Positions 53,801 to 60,779 of a DNA stretch of 64,000 nucleotides are shown here, piece by piece. This stretch comes from an uncultured Campylobacter sp. Its GTDB lineage: Bacteria; Campylobacterota; Campylobacteria; Campylobacterales; Campylobacteraceae. How positions within the stretch are numbered: the first letter of the stretch is position 1; every line of letters starts with the position of its first letter. The position numbers were made by a program, and so were the translations under genes. Location: NCBI RefSeq assembly GCF_938039245.1, contig NZ_CALHVN010000065.1:1-64000 (forward strand). Direction: 5' to 3'. The notes below the pieces were generated by a model. The model made no database searches and was not told the DNA's origin. It saw nothing but the letters and a program-made list of their open reading frames with translations.

Positions 53801-54444
53801 GCGAGAACGTAAACGTGCTCGTGCTTGACACCGAGGTCTACTCAAACACCGGCGGTCAAAGCTCAAAATCAAGCCGCGCGGGCTCGATAGCGCAGTTTAC
53901 CGCTAGCGGCAAGCCGATGCAAAAAAAAGATCTGGGCTACATCGCGATGACATACGGAAATATCTTCGTAGCTCAAATCAACTCAAACGCGAGCCAAGCA
54001 AACACGATAAAAGCCATCGCTGCAGCCGAAGCCTACGACGGACCTAGCCTCGTGATCGCGTATTCGCCGTGCATCGCGCACGGTATAAAAGGCGGCATGG
54101 CCTACTCCGGAGGTCAAGGCGAGCTAGCGACCAAATGCGGCTACTGGCCGACCTACATCTACGATCCGCGCCTAATCAAAGAGGGCAAAAATCCGCTAAA
54201 AATGACCTCAAAAGAGCCCGACTGGTCGCTTTACGAGGAGTTTTTGCTAAACGAGGTTCGCTACAATTCGCTTAAGAAAACCAACCCTGAGCACGCCGAC
54301 GAGCTGCTGGCTAAAAACAAGGCCGACGCGCAAAGACGCTACCGCCAGCTAAAACGGCTAAGCTTGGCTGATTTTAGCGATGAGGTCGAGTCTAGCGCGC
54401 CTGAAAGCGCCGAGGATGCCTCTGCCGATACCGCAGCTGAGTAG
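50842..54444 (+). CDS. nifJ: Pyruvate:ferredoxin (flavodoxin) oxidoreductase
   Basis: 1200 aa single-chain PFOR with domains in the standard order: I pyruvate-binding (YPITPSSPMADY, residues 28-39), II-III (MGSVTQTLEEVVDHL; GGRYGLSSKDV), the two-cluster ferredoxin domain V (CIQCNQCAFVCP and CTGCELCAQICP) and TPP domain VI (HGACPGCGETPYI, GGDGWAYDIGFGGLDHVLAS, YSNTGGQSSKSS). It oxidises pyruvate to acetyl-CoA and CO2 and reduces ferredoxin or flavodoxin; flavodoxin lies 4.6 kb downstream. Campylobacters use this oxygen-sensitive enzyme in place of pyruvate dehydrogenase. The last 25 residues are an acidic Ala/Glu/Ser tail. Confidence 0.98.
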   Translation: MAKIMKTMDGNEAAAHAAYAFTEVAGIYPITPSSPMADYTDMWAAQGKKNLFGMPVKVVEMQSEGGAAGTVHGSLQVGALTTTYTASQGLLLKIPNMYKIAGQLLPGVIHVSARSIAAQALSIFGDHQDIYACRQTGFAMLASCSVQEVMDIAGVAHLAAIKGRVPFLHFFDGFRTSHEIQKVEVLDYAHFDRLLDREALQKFRDEALSPENPKTRGTAQNDDIYFQTRELANRYYDAVPDIVAEYLKEISNITGRDYRPFNYYGDPHATRVVVAMGSVTQTLEEVVDHLRAKGEKVGVLKVHLYRPFSLKYLFDVMPETVEKIAVLDRTKEPGSLGEPLYLDVKTAFYGRKNQPVIVGGRYGLSSKDVDPAQMLAVFENLNLSEPKNGFTVGIEDDVTFTSLKVGDKISLSDASVKECLFYGLGADGTVGANKNSIKIIGDKTELYAQAYFAYDSKKSGGYTRSHLRFGKNPIRSTYLVSNPHFVACSVAAYLEIYDVIDGIREGGTFLLNSIWDAEQTVAKLPNKVKKILAAKKVNFYIINATKLAREIGLKNRTNTIMQSAFFKLADIIPFADAQKYMKEYAHKAYAKKGEAIVEMNYKAIDMGADGLVKVAVDPSWANLTDDASAEEKYVGDEFIEKIVKPINAARGDSLPVSAFVGFEDGHFKSGTTAYEKRGIGVMVPKWIEGNCIQCNQCAFVCPHAVIRPFLIDENELAAAPQTVQDHVLDAKGKEVKGLKYKIQVSPLDCTGCELCAQICPSKEKSLVMVPLGEEMEKNEQENADYLFKKVTYKDDLMSKDSVKGVGFAQPLFEFHGACPGCGETPYIGLVTRLFGDRMIVANATGCSSIYGGSAPSTPYTTNKEGKGVAWANSLFEDNAEFGMGMNVAVETLRHRIEDVMLRTKDDAPNALAALYSDWIAHKNDGEKTTQIAKILTPILEQNLDVEGVKEILELKRYLVKKSQWIIGGDGWAYDIGFGGLDHVLASGENVNVLVLDTEVYSNTGGQSSKSSRAGSIAQFTASGKPMQKKDLGYIAMTYGNIFVAQINSNASQANTIKAIAAAEAYDGPSLVIAYSPCIAHGIKGGMAYSGGQGELATKCGYWPTYIYDPRLIKEGKNPLKMTSKEPDWSLYEEFLLNEVRYNSLKKTNPEHADELLAKNKADAQRRYRQLKRLSLADFSDEVESSAPESAEDASADTAAE

Positions 54445-54493
54445 GGCGCAAATTTCTCTCGCCTAAATTTGACGGGCGATGGAAAATATCTGT

Positions 54494-54525
54494 AAATTTA
54501 GCCGCTCGTTCGGGCGGTTAAATTT
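54494..54525 (+). terminator. Hairpin terminator after nifJ
   Basis: AAATTTAGCCGC (54494-54505) and GCGGTTAAATTT (54514-54525) pair with one G-U around an 8-base loop. A few Ts follow (GCTTTC). Confidence 0.65.
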
Positions 54526-54577
54526 GCTTTCAAATTTGAAATTTTAAATTTAACGCGGCAAATTTAAAAGGCGCAAA

Positions 54578-55084
54578 ATGAGCCAAACCCATCCTTTTAA
54601 ACCAATTTTTAATAAAAATTCTAAAATTTTAATCCTCGGCTCCTTCCCTTCCGTCGTTTCTCGCAAGCTGGGCTTTTACTACGCAAATCCGCAAAATCGC
54701 TTTTGGCGGGTGCTGGCCGGGATTTTAAACGCTCCGCTGCCTACAAGCACGGATGAAAAGATAAATTTCCTGCTCGCTTACCGCATCGCTATCTACGACG
54801 CTGCGATCTCGTGCGAGATAAAGGGCTCGAGCGATGCTAAAATGACCGCCGTCGCGCCTGCAAATTTAGAGCCGATCTTTAGCGGCACGTACATAGCGCA
54901 GGTATTCGCAAACGGCGGTAAGGCGCATGAAATCTGCGAAAAATACCTAAAAAATCAAATTTTAAACGCAACTGGCAAACCGCCCGTCAAACTACCCTCG
55001 ACTAGCTCCGCAAACGCAAATTTTAGCTTTGAAAGGCTCGTGCAAGATTGGGCAGTCGTCGCAGAGGCGCTAAAAGACGGCTAA
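54578..55084 (+). CDS. DNA-deoxyinosine glycosylase (uracil-DNA-glycosylase superfamily)
   Basis: 168 aa. Motif 1 is LILGSFPSVVSRKLGFYYAN and the segment PQNRFWRVLAGIL follows, both typical of the MUG-like hypoxanthine (HDG, family 6) group. The C-terminal motif PSTSSANANFSFERL carries the loop that inserts into the DNA helix. It removes deaminated adenine (hypoxanthine) from DNA. Single gene. Confidence 0.88.
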   Translation: MSQTHPFKPIFNKNSKILILGSFPSVVSRKLGFYYANPQNRFWRVLAGILNAPLPTSTDEKINFLLAYRIAIYDAAISCEIKGSSDAKMTAVAPANLEPIFSGTYIAQVFANGGKAHEICEKYLKNQILNATGKPPVKLPSTSSANANFSFERLVQDWAVVAEALKDG

Positions 55085-55191
55085 ATTTGACGCGAATTCT
55101 AAAATTTAACTCATCCGAAATAATCGCGCCTTCACCTTAAATTTAATTTCAAATTTTAAAATTACCAAAACCAAATAAAGCAGGAAAAACC

Positions 55192-56265
55192 GTGAAAATC
55201 CTAAAATTTCTATTTTTGCTTCCGTTTCTAGTCATCGGTGCGCAAGCTCTAGAGCCAAAAATCGTAATGAAGCCCGAAGCGAGCCTAAAAAACGGCCTTT
55301 ACTACGTAAAAGGCAAGCTCTACGACGGCACGCTAAAGATGCTTCGATACAGCGTCGAGGACCTATATGACGTAAATGCGATGGGCATTGTCTATCCGAG
55401 GCTAAAGCCTCTGCCGCCCACGCTCATACGCGAGATAGACGTGCAGGGCGGCACGGCGGTGCGATACAGGGACTATTTTGACGGCAGGGACAAACCCTCA
55501 AACGAATATCCCCTAAAAAACGGCGTTCGCGAGGGCACGGCTAAGCACTACCACGCAGATAGCGGCGCTCTGATGGGCGAGAGCGAATACAAAAATGACG
55601 TCCGCGACGGGCGCTACCGCCGCTACTACTTTGACGAAGGCGGCGCGTTAAAGCAGGAGGGCTTTTTCAAGGCGGACAAGCGAGAGGGCATTTTCACGGA
55701 CTATTACATTAGCGGCGAGGTTAGCGCACGCAGTCCGTACGTCGGCGGGCTTCGAAACGGCGAGGACGTCGACTACTACAAAAGCGGCAAAATCCGCGGC
55801 AAGCGAACCTACAAAAATGACAAGCGAGAAGGCGCGGAGACGTGGTACTACGAAAGCGGCGAAACGCGCGTGGTAGAAAATTACAAAGACGGCGAGAAGG
55901 ACGGCGTCGCGCGCGAATATTACCCGAGCGGTAAGCTACGAGGCGAATACGAGTACAAAGATGGCCGCCAAACGGGCGCGGGGTTGGACTACTACGAGAG
56001 CGGGGCGCTAGCGGCGAAAGTGATGTTTAAAAACGGGCGCTATCACGGACTGTACGAGGAGTATCACGAAAACGGCAAGCTAAAAGCCAGAGTGATGTTT
56101 GAGGACGGGCTGGAGGTCGGCGAGGCGCGCCACTACTACGCAAATGGTAAACTCGAAGCCCAGGGCGAGTTTGAGCGCGGCAGGCTCATCCGCGCCAAAA
56201 AATACGACGAAGCGGGCAAGCTAATCAGCGATAAGTCTGATAAAAACGGACTGCCGAGGGAGTAA
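55192..56265 (+). CDS. Secreted MORN-repeat (YwqK-type) protein
   Basis: 357 aa from GTG 55192 with CAGGAAAAACC upstream. A signal peptide (1-19) is followed by about ten MORN_2 repeats of 20-24 residues between 110 and 345, of the form YxxGxxxGxxxxYYxSGKLxxxxxYKDG. Aligned examples are YKSGKIRGKRTYKNDKREGA and YPSGKLRGEYEYKDGRQTGA. Databases often name such proteins YwqK-family antitoxin, but no toxin gene lies beside it and it is exported, so that label is doubtful. Likely a surface or periplasmic binding protein. Confidence 0.8.
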   Translation: MKILKFLFLLPFLVIGAQALEPKIVMKPEASLKNGLYYVKGKLYDGTLKMLRYSVEDLYDVNAMGIVYPRLKPLPPTLIREIDVQGGTAVRYRDYFDGRDKPSNEYPLKNGVREGTAKHYHADSGALMGESEYKNDVRDGRYRRYYFDEGGALKQEGFFKADKREGIFTDYYISGEVSARSPYVGGLRNGEDVDYYKSGKIRGKRTYKNDKREGAETWYYESGETRVVENYKDGEKDGVAREYYPSGKLRGEYEYKDGRQTGAGLDYYESGALAAKVMFKNGRYHGLYEEYHENGKLKARVMFEDGLEVGEARHYYANGKLEAQGEFERGRLIRAKKYDEAGKLISDKSDKNGLPRE

Positions 56266-56959
56266 ATTTAGCTAAATTCGCGGGGCTAATTTGCGCCGCT
56301 TAATTTAGCGTTAAAGCCTTAATTTTCGGTATTTATACCGCTTCGGCGGGAAAATCTAGTGCACAAAGCTCAAAAAAGCGGCGAAGCGATAAAAAGTCAA
56401 ACAAAATCTGCGAAAATTTAGAAATTTTGCCGCGCAAAACGGCTACGCGCAAACGGTGCTTAAATTTCACGGCGCGAGATTAAAGCGCTAAAACGTAAAG
56501 CGGCGATGTCTGCGCGGCAAGGAGCGGATTCTAGGCGAAATTTGACGCCAAAACGCGGGTTTTAGGCATTTGCTGGCGTAAAATAGAGGCGGCTTGGGCG
56601 TCAAGCTAGCATTTAAAAGACGCCGAAGCTCACCAAAAACGCGGGCACAAACGGGTAAAATTTGCAGGCAATTTTACCTTGCAAAAAATAAAACTTTGCC
56701 AAACCGAAAAGCCGTAAATTTAATCCGCCCGCGCGAAGTAATTAAAATGCCGCTTTTAGCCGATAAAATTTACACGCAATTTAGGTCGCTAGCGCGCTAA
56801 AATTTGACCACATTTTCGTCGCAGGCTAAAAAATTTATGCGGTTAATTTATGCTCGTTATTTTAGGCGATTACTGCCAAATTTAACGCGGCGGGCCAAAT
56901 TTAAATTTAGAGCAAATTTAATTTAAAACCGTAAAATCGCCGAAATTTAAGGAGAAAAA
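56266..56959. other. 690-base spacer before the racemase gene
   Basis: AAATTT-rich. A palindrome CGGTA-TTTA-TACCG lies at 56327-56340. Open frames here lack ribosome sites and have shadow-like composition, so none is called. It must include the promoter of the racemase gene. Confidence 0.4.
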
Positions 56960-57649
56960 ATGAAAAAAATCGGCCTAATCGGCGGGATGAGTTTTGAGTC
57001 TACGATAACGTATTACGAGCAAATAAACCGCAAAATAAACGAGCGCTTAGGCGGGCTAAGCAGCGCGGAGATACTGCTAAGTAGCGTAAATTTCGAGGAG
57101 ATCGAGGCCTGCCAGCGCGAAAACAGATGGGAGGACGCGGGCGAAATTTTGGCTCGGCACGCGAGGATTTTACAAGGCGGTGGGGCGGATTTTATCCTCA
57201 TCTGTACAAACACGATGCACAGGTGCTTTGACGCCGTGCAAGGCGCCGTTAGCGTGCCCGTAGCGCACATCGCGGATGCCACGCTAAAAGCGCTAAAAAA
57301 TGCAGGCGTCGCCAAGGTAGGGCTGCTCGGCACCGTTTATACGATGACGCAGGATTTTTACAAGAGTCGGTTGATAGAGGGCGGCGCGGAGGTGCTTTTG
57401 CCAAGCGCGGGGGATATGGCGGAAATAAATCGCGTCATCTTTGAGGAGCTTTGCTACGGCAAAATCGCGCCTAGCTCAAAGGCGAATTTCTTGCGTATCA
57501 TCGAGGATTTTAGGTCGCGCGGCGCGCAAGGAGCGATACTTGGCTGCACCGAGATAGGCATGCTGGTATCGCAGACGGATACGGACTTGCGGCTTTTTGA
57601 TACGACGCAGATACACATTGACGCGGCGGTTGAGGCGGCGCTGTCGTAG
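56960..57649 (+). CDS. Aspartate/glutamate racemase family protein
   Basis: 229 aa, AAGGAG ribosome site. N-terminal IGLIGGMSFESTITYYEQIN, first catalytic cysteine in LICTNTMH (residues about 81-88), second in GAILGCTEIGML (about 189-200). Both active-site cysteines are present, so it should be a cofactor-independent amino-acid racemase of the YgeA type. Which amino acid is unknown. Single gene. Confidence 0.93.
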   Translation: MKKIGLIGGMSFESTITYYEQINRKINERLGGLSSAEILLSSVNFEEIEACQRENRWEDAGEILARHARILQGGGADFILICTNTMHRCFDAVQGAVSVPVAHIADATLKALKNAGVAKVGLLGTVYTMTQDFYKSRLIEGGAEVLLPSAGDMAEINRVIFEELCYGKIAPSSKANFLRIIEDFRSRGAQGAILGCTEIGMLVSQTDTDLRLFDTTQIHIDAAVEAALS

Positions 57650-57965
57650 TTTTTAGATGCAAAGGGCGTAAATTTACTTTGCGCCTTTAGATAAATTTGC
57701 GTAAATTTTACGGTTTGCAGGGCTTTTGGCGCTACTATTTTTAACCGCATTTTTTAAGCCGGCAAAGCTCTTAAATTTATGAGCTTTAATTTCGGCAAAA
57801 TTTAACGAGGTTTGGGCGGCTTTATGCGACGATTTCTTTGACCTGGTCAAATAAATTTAATAAACGTTACGAATTTCTACTTAAATGATAACAACTCTCA
57901 TAACTAAGCTATTTTTTAGCTAAGCTATTTTATAATAATCACAATCAAATAAACAGGAGCCCAAA
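57650..57965. promoter_or_regulatory. Promoter region of the DUF2325-flavodoxin cluster
   Basis: Contains a Fur-box-like dyad (57886-57902), an 11-base direct repeat TAAGCTATTTT at 57904-57914 and 57921-57931, and a -10 TATAAT (57931-57936), 30 bases before the first ATG. The two repeat copies are 17 bases apart and cover the -35 region, a layout that suits repressor binding. Confidence 0.45.
57886..57902. promoter_or_regulatory. Possible Fur-type operator
   Basis: TGATAAC-A-ACTCTCA followed by TAA, flanked by AAA. It resembles the 7-1-7 dyad of Fur boxes (TGATAAT-x-ATTATCA) in both outer TGA/TCA halves but is imperfect inside. Iron control would make sense for the flavodoxin gene at the end of this cluster. 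Confidence 0.35.
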
Positions 57966-58286
57966 ATGTCAGTTTTAGTTATCGGAGCCGACGAGATAAC
58001 GCCTATAAAAGCAGTCCTAAAAGACCTCGGCGCAGAAGCGATCGAGCACTGGGACGCGCGCAACGAAAACCGCGTAAATCGCAAACCAATCCCGCAAGAT
58101 ACCGAGTGCGTCGTGATGCTAACCAGTTTTTTAAACCACAACACGATGAAAACGATAAAAAACCAAGCTAAAAAGCGCAATATCCCGATCGTCTGCGCCA
58201 AAAGAAGCGTCAGCTGCGTGTTTAGCGAGTATTGCAAAGTCTTTGGGCTAGATAAGGAATTTGGATGCTGCAAGGCAAAAGACTAA
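57966..58286 (+). CDS. DUF2325 domain protein
   Basis: 106 aa. The whole chain is a DUF2325 domain: VLVIGADEITPIKAVLKDLG at the start, LTSFLNHNTMKTIKNQAKKR in the middle and a final VCAKRSVSCVFSEYCKVFG. DUF2325 proteins are small alpha-beta folds with conserved Cys and Ser of unknown role. A GAGCCC leader precedes it. Three bases separate it from the next gene. Confidence 0.85.
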   Translation: MSVLVIGADEITPIKAVLKDLGAEAIEHWDARNENRVNRKPIPQDTECVVMLTSFLNHNTMKTIKNQAKKRNIPIVCAKRSVSCVFSEYCKVFGLDKEFGCCKAKD

Positions 58287-58289
58287 TAG

Positions 58290-59006
58290 ATGAAATTCGG
58301 CTTTTTATCAGGTATTGGAGAAATAACTCCAAGTATTTTTTCAGGGCTTGACGCGGTAAATAAAGCCCGAATTTTTATAAATTTATACAACTGTTGCGCA
58401 GGTCGCGAGCTAAAAATCCCTCTTTCTTATGCATATTCAGGCTTAAATTTGGAGGGAATTTTTCTAAAACGCATAGAGGATCTATGCGAGTTTAAAAATC
58501 CTAGCCGAAGTAAAATTTCAAGCTTTTGTATCGCCTCAAACGTCGTCATCCGCGCCTATAAAACAGGCAAATTTGACGCCGTCCCGCCGCTAGCCGTCTC
58601 TCCCAAGCACCCGGCTGCTAAGCTAATCCTCATGCTAAAATCCCAAAACGGAATATGTTTTGACGCGGACATAATGTTTTTTCAGTTTGTTTATGATAAA
58701 ATACGCGCCAAACATTTTGATAAAAACGTTTATTTTCAAGACGGGATTATCTTTGCAGAGCAGGGCGGGCGCAAGCTTTTCGGCGTTATGCCGTGCTTTA
58801 AGGAGATAACCAAAGAGCGGTTTCATCTGGCTAACTGCGAGATCGCTAGAGGCTTTGAGGCGCTTAGCGGCGGAGAGTTTGACAGGATGTTTATCGTAGC
58901 TCCGAGAAATGCGAATTTCTCGCGCTACATCGAGGTCAGACGGGAGTGCGGATGCGGCGGATCGCTGCGACTGGTGCCCTACACGATAAGTCATCATATT
59001 TTTTAA
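58290..59006 (+). CDS. Conserved protein of unknown function next to flavodoxin
   Basis: 238 aa, soluble. Cys-rich segments are NLYNCCAGRELKIPLSY, EVRRECGCGGSLRLVP and VMPCFKEI; the C-terminal CGCGG could be a metal or cluster site. No domain recognised. A gene of this kind, as I recall, also sits between a DUF2325-like gene and fldA in C. jejuni, so the trio is conserved. A role in flavodoxin or iron metabolism is inferred only from position. Confidence 0.7.
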   Translation: MKFGFLSGIGEITPSIFSGLDAVNKARIFINLYNCCAGRELKIPLSYAYSGLNLEGIFLKRIEDLCEFKNPSRSKISSFCIASNVVIRAYKTGKFDAVPPLAVSPKHPAAKLILMLKSQNGICFDADIMFFQFVYDKIRAKHFDKNVYFQDGIIFAEQGGRKLFGVMPCFKEITKERFHLANCEIARGFEALSGGEFDRMFIVAPRNANFSRYIEVRRECGCGGSLRLVPYTISHHIF

Positions 59007-59017
59007 AGGAAATTTAA

Positions 59018-59509
59018 ATGATAGGTATCATTTTTGGAAGCAGTATGGGAAATACTGAGGAGGCGGCGAGCTTTTTAGCCGAGAATTTGGGGCTAGAAAA
59101 CGAGCTTTTAAACGTAGCAAACTGCGACGCGGCTAAGCTAAACGGCTTTGATAAGCTGATTTTGGGCGTTTCGACCTGGGGTACGGGCGACTTGCAAGAC
59201 GACTGGGACGCGTTTGATTTTGGCGGACTAAAGCTTAGCGGCAAGACGGTTGCGATATTTGGCACGGGCGATGCCGAGAGCTACGCAGATAGCTTTTGCG
59301 GTGCGATGGGCAAGCTATACGACGAGGTCGTAAAAGCTGGCGCAAACGTCGTGGGTGCAGTATCCGTGGACGGATATAAATTTGACGAATCAGAAGCCGT
59401 AAGAGGCGGTAAATTCGTCGGTCTGCCTCTTGATGCGGACAACGAAAGCGAAAAAACCGAGCCTAGAATCAGCGCTTGGATAGAGCAGATCAAGCCTCAT
59501 TTTGCTTAA
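59018..59509 (+). CDS. fldA: Flavodoxin, long-chain type
   Basis: 163 aa. The FMN phosphate loop FGSSMGNTEEAA is at residues 5-16 (canonical T/SxTGNT with M in place of T). The two flavin-flanking loops are STWGTGDLQDDWDAF and FGTGDAESYADSFCGAMG. The long-chain loop is present. It carries electrons from NifJ and can replace ferredoxin. Followed by a strong terminator, so it is the last gene of the trio. Confidence 0.95.
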   Translation: MIGIIFGSSMGNTEEAASFLAENLGLENELLNVANCDAAKLNGFDKLILGVSTWGTGDLQDDWDAFDFGGLKLSGKTVAIFGTGDAESYADSFCGAMGKLYDEVVKAGANVVGAVSVDGYKFDESEAVRGGKFVGLPLDADNESEKTEPRISAWIEQIKPHFA

Positions 59510-59525
59510 AATTTAATACTTCTAG

Positions 59526-59550
59526 TCGGGCTTTTTGCCCGATTTTTCTT
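59526..59550 (+). terminator. Rho-independent terminator of fldA
   Basis: TCGGGC (59526-59531), loop TTTTT, GCCCGA (59537-59542), then TTTTTCTTT. Confidence 0.9.
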
Positions 59551-59758
59551 TCAAATTTAACGCTTTTTCTTTCAAATTTGACTTTGCCATATTAGAGCAT
59601 TAAAGCGATTTTAGCGCGCGGCGTTTGCGCAAATTTTGTCAAAACCGCTTCATAGCTAGTCGAGCTAATGCCGACTTTTAATCAACTCAAATTTGAGCTA
59701 AAATTTAGCAAATTTAGCTAAAATCACGCCGAATTTATGTTAAAAATAAGGAGAAAAT

Positions 59759-60274
59759 ATGCCTCTACTAGATAGTTTTTGCGTCGATCACGTGAAGATG
59801 AAGGCGCCGGGCGTACGTCTGGCAAAGACGATGAAAACGCCAAAAGGCGACGATATAAGCGTGTTTGATTTGCGTTTTTGCAAGCCAAACGAAGAAATCC
59901 TGCCCGAAAAAGGCACTCACACGCTAGAGCATCTGTTTGCAGGCTTTATGCGAGATCACCTAAACGGCAAGGGCGCCGAGATCATCGACATCTCGCCGAT
60001 GGGCTGCAGAACGGGCTTTTATATGAGCGTTATCGGCGTGCCGAGCGAGGAGGCGGTCAAGGCCGCGTGGACGGCGTCGATGAAGGATATCCTAGGCGTC
60101 AAAAACCAAGAAGACATCCCCGAGCTAAATAAGTATCAGTGCGGCACGTACAAGATGCATTCGCTTGACGAAGCGCACGCGATCGCAAGCAAAATTTTAG
60201 AGCGCGGACTAATCACGATAAATAACGAAGAGATCGCGCTAGACGTCGCTGCGATGGGGCTTAAAAAGCACTAA
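59759..60274 (+). CDS. luxS: S-ribosylhomocysteine lyase
   Basis: 171 aa, full length. Zinc ligands are in HTLEHLFAGFMRDHL (HxxEH) and the later Cys of YQCGTYKMHS; the catalytic Cys is in MGCRTGFYM. It cleaves S-ribosylhomocysteine to homocysteine and DPD, the precursor of autoinducer-2. AAGGAGAAA ribosome site. Monocistronic, with its own terminator. Confidence 0.98.
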   Translation: MPLLDSFCVDHVKMKAPGVRLAKTMKTPKGDDISVFDLRFCKPNEEILPEKGTHTLEHLFAGFMRDHLNGKGAEIIDISPMGCRTGFYMSVIGVPSEEAVKAAWTASMKDILGVKNQEDIPELNKYQCGTYKMHSLDEAHAIASKILERGLITINNEEIALDVAAMGLKKH

Positions 60275-60290
60275 TCGCTCGTTAAATTTA

Positions 60291-60312
60291 GCCGCCGTTC
60301 GTGCGGCTTTTA
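60291..60312 (+). terminator. Rho-independent terminator of luxS
   Basis: GCCGC (60291-60295), loop CGTTCGT, GCGGC, then TTTT. It ends four bases before the duplicated segment begins. Confidence 0.8.
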
Positions 60313-60315
60313 CCT

Positions 60316-60673
60316 TCGCGGCAAATTTGGGTAAATCTCAAATTTGGCCCGGTTTGCCGCGCTATTACTTCAAATTTTACTCTTTTAATATACAAAATCC
60401 GCTTCGTAATAAAATATAACGATATAATTTTAAGCCGTAAATTTATAAAATTACATTAATAATTTTTCTTAAGGAAGTGCGATGAAAAGTTTTAAATTCG
60501 TTTTGGTCGCGGCCTGTGCGGCGGCGATAAGCCTAAACGCCGAGGTTTTAACAAAGACGACCGACATATCGCTAGACGGTAAAAAAGTCGGCAAGATCGA
60601 GATTTTAACGCCAGTCGAGGTTGTTTCTAAGGACGGCGCAAAAGCCAAAATAAAGGTAAAAGGTGCGGTTTCG
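60316..60673 (+). repeat. 358-bp direct repeat, copy 1
   Basis: Starts at TCGCGGCAAATTT and ends inside codon 64 of the small gene (TTTCG). It aligns without gaps to 63492-63849, exactly 3,176 bases downstream, with scattered differences. The left end carries the inverted pair CGCGGCAAA (60317-60325) / TTTGCCGCG (60353-60361). It includes a -10 (TATAAT, 60423-60428), a ribosome site (AAGGAAGTG) and the first 64 codons of the gene. To the right the sequences are unrelated. Confidence 0.9.
60423..60428 (+). promoter_or_regulatory. -10 element of the truncated gene copy
   Basis: TATAAT in CGATATAATTTTAAG. In the second repeat copy the same place reads TGTAAT (63599-63604), a change at the most conserved second base. 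Confidence 0.5.
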
Positions 60674-60727
60674 TTCATAAACTTTGCTTCATTCATTTTT
60701 CCTCCGTTAAAATTTGCCGTAGAGTAA
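60482..60727 (+). pseudogene. Truncated duplicate of the secreted-protein gene at 63658
   Basis: 81 codons. Residues 1-64 match the gene at 63658 (signal peptide MKSFKFVLVAACAAAISLNA, then TKTTDISLDGKKVGKIE), differing by one Ile/Val change and silent changes. After GAVS the frame runs into unrelated sequence (FINFASFIFPPLKFAVE), part of which reads as the start of another gene on the opposite strand. Promoter and ribosome site are intact, so a short secreted peptide could still be made. I treat it as a 3'-truncated copy. Confidence 0.8.
60674..60705 (-). pseudogene. Orphan ribosome site and start codon
   Basis: On the minus strand GGAGG (60705-60701) is followed after four A by ATG (60696-60694) and MNEAKFMNE, at which point the sequence enters the duplicated segment. 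This is a good start signal with its gene missing, lying divergent from the TM2 gene. It may be the lost 5' end of the broken Crp/Fnr-like gene at 63007-63491. Confidence 0.45.
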
Positions 60728-60779
60728 CGCAAATTCTTTAAATTTCGGGTAAAATTACTCCAAAAATTAAGGAGCTAGG

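Noticed and set aside
55192..56265. Antitoxin of a toxin-antitoxin system
   Set aside because: The protein is exported and no small toxin-like gene lies beside it; the YwqK label reflects MORN repeats only.
56594..56800. 68-codon plus-strand frame in the spacer before the racemase gene
   Set aside because: No ribosome site, and its basic Lys/Arg-rich composition follows from the AAATTT/CGCG words of the spacer.
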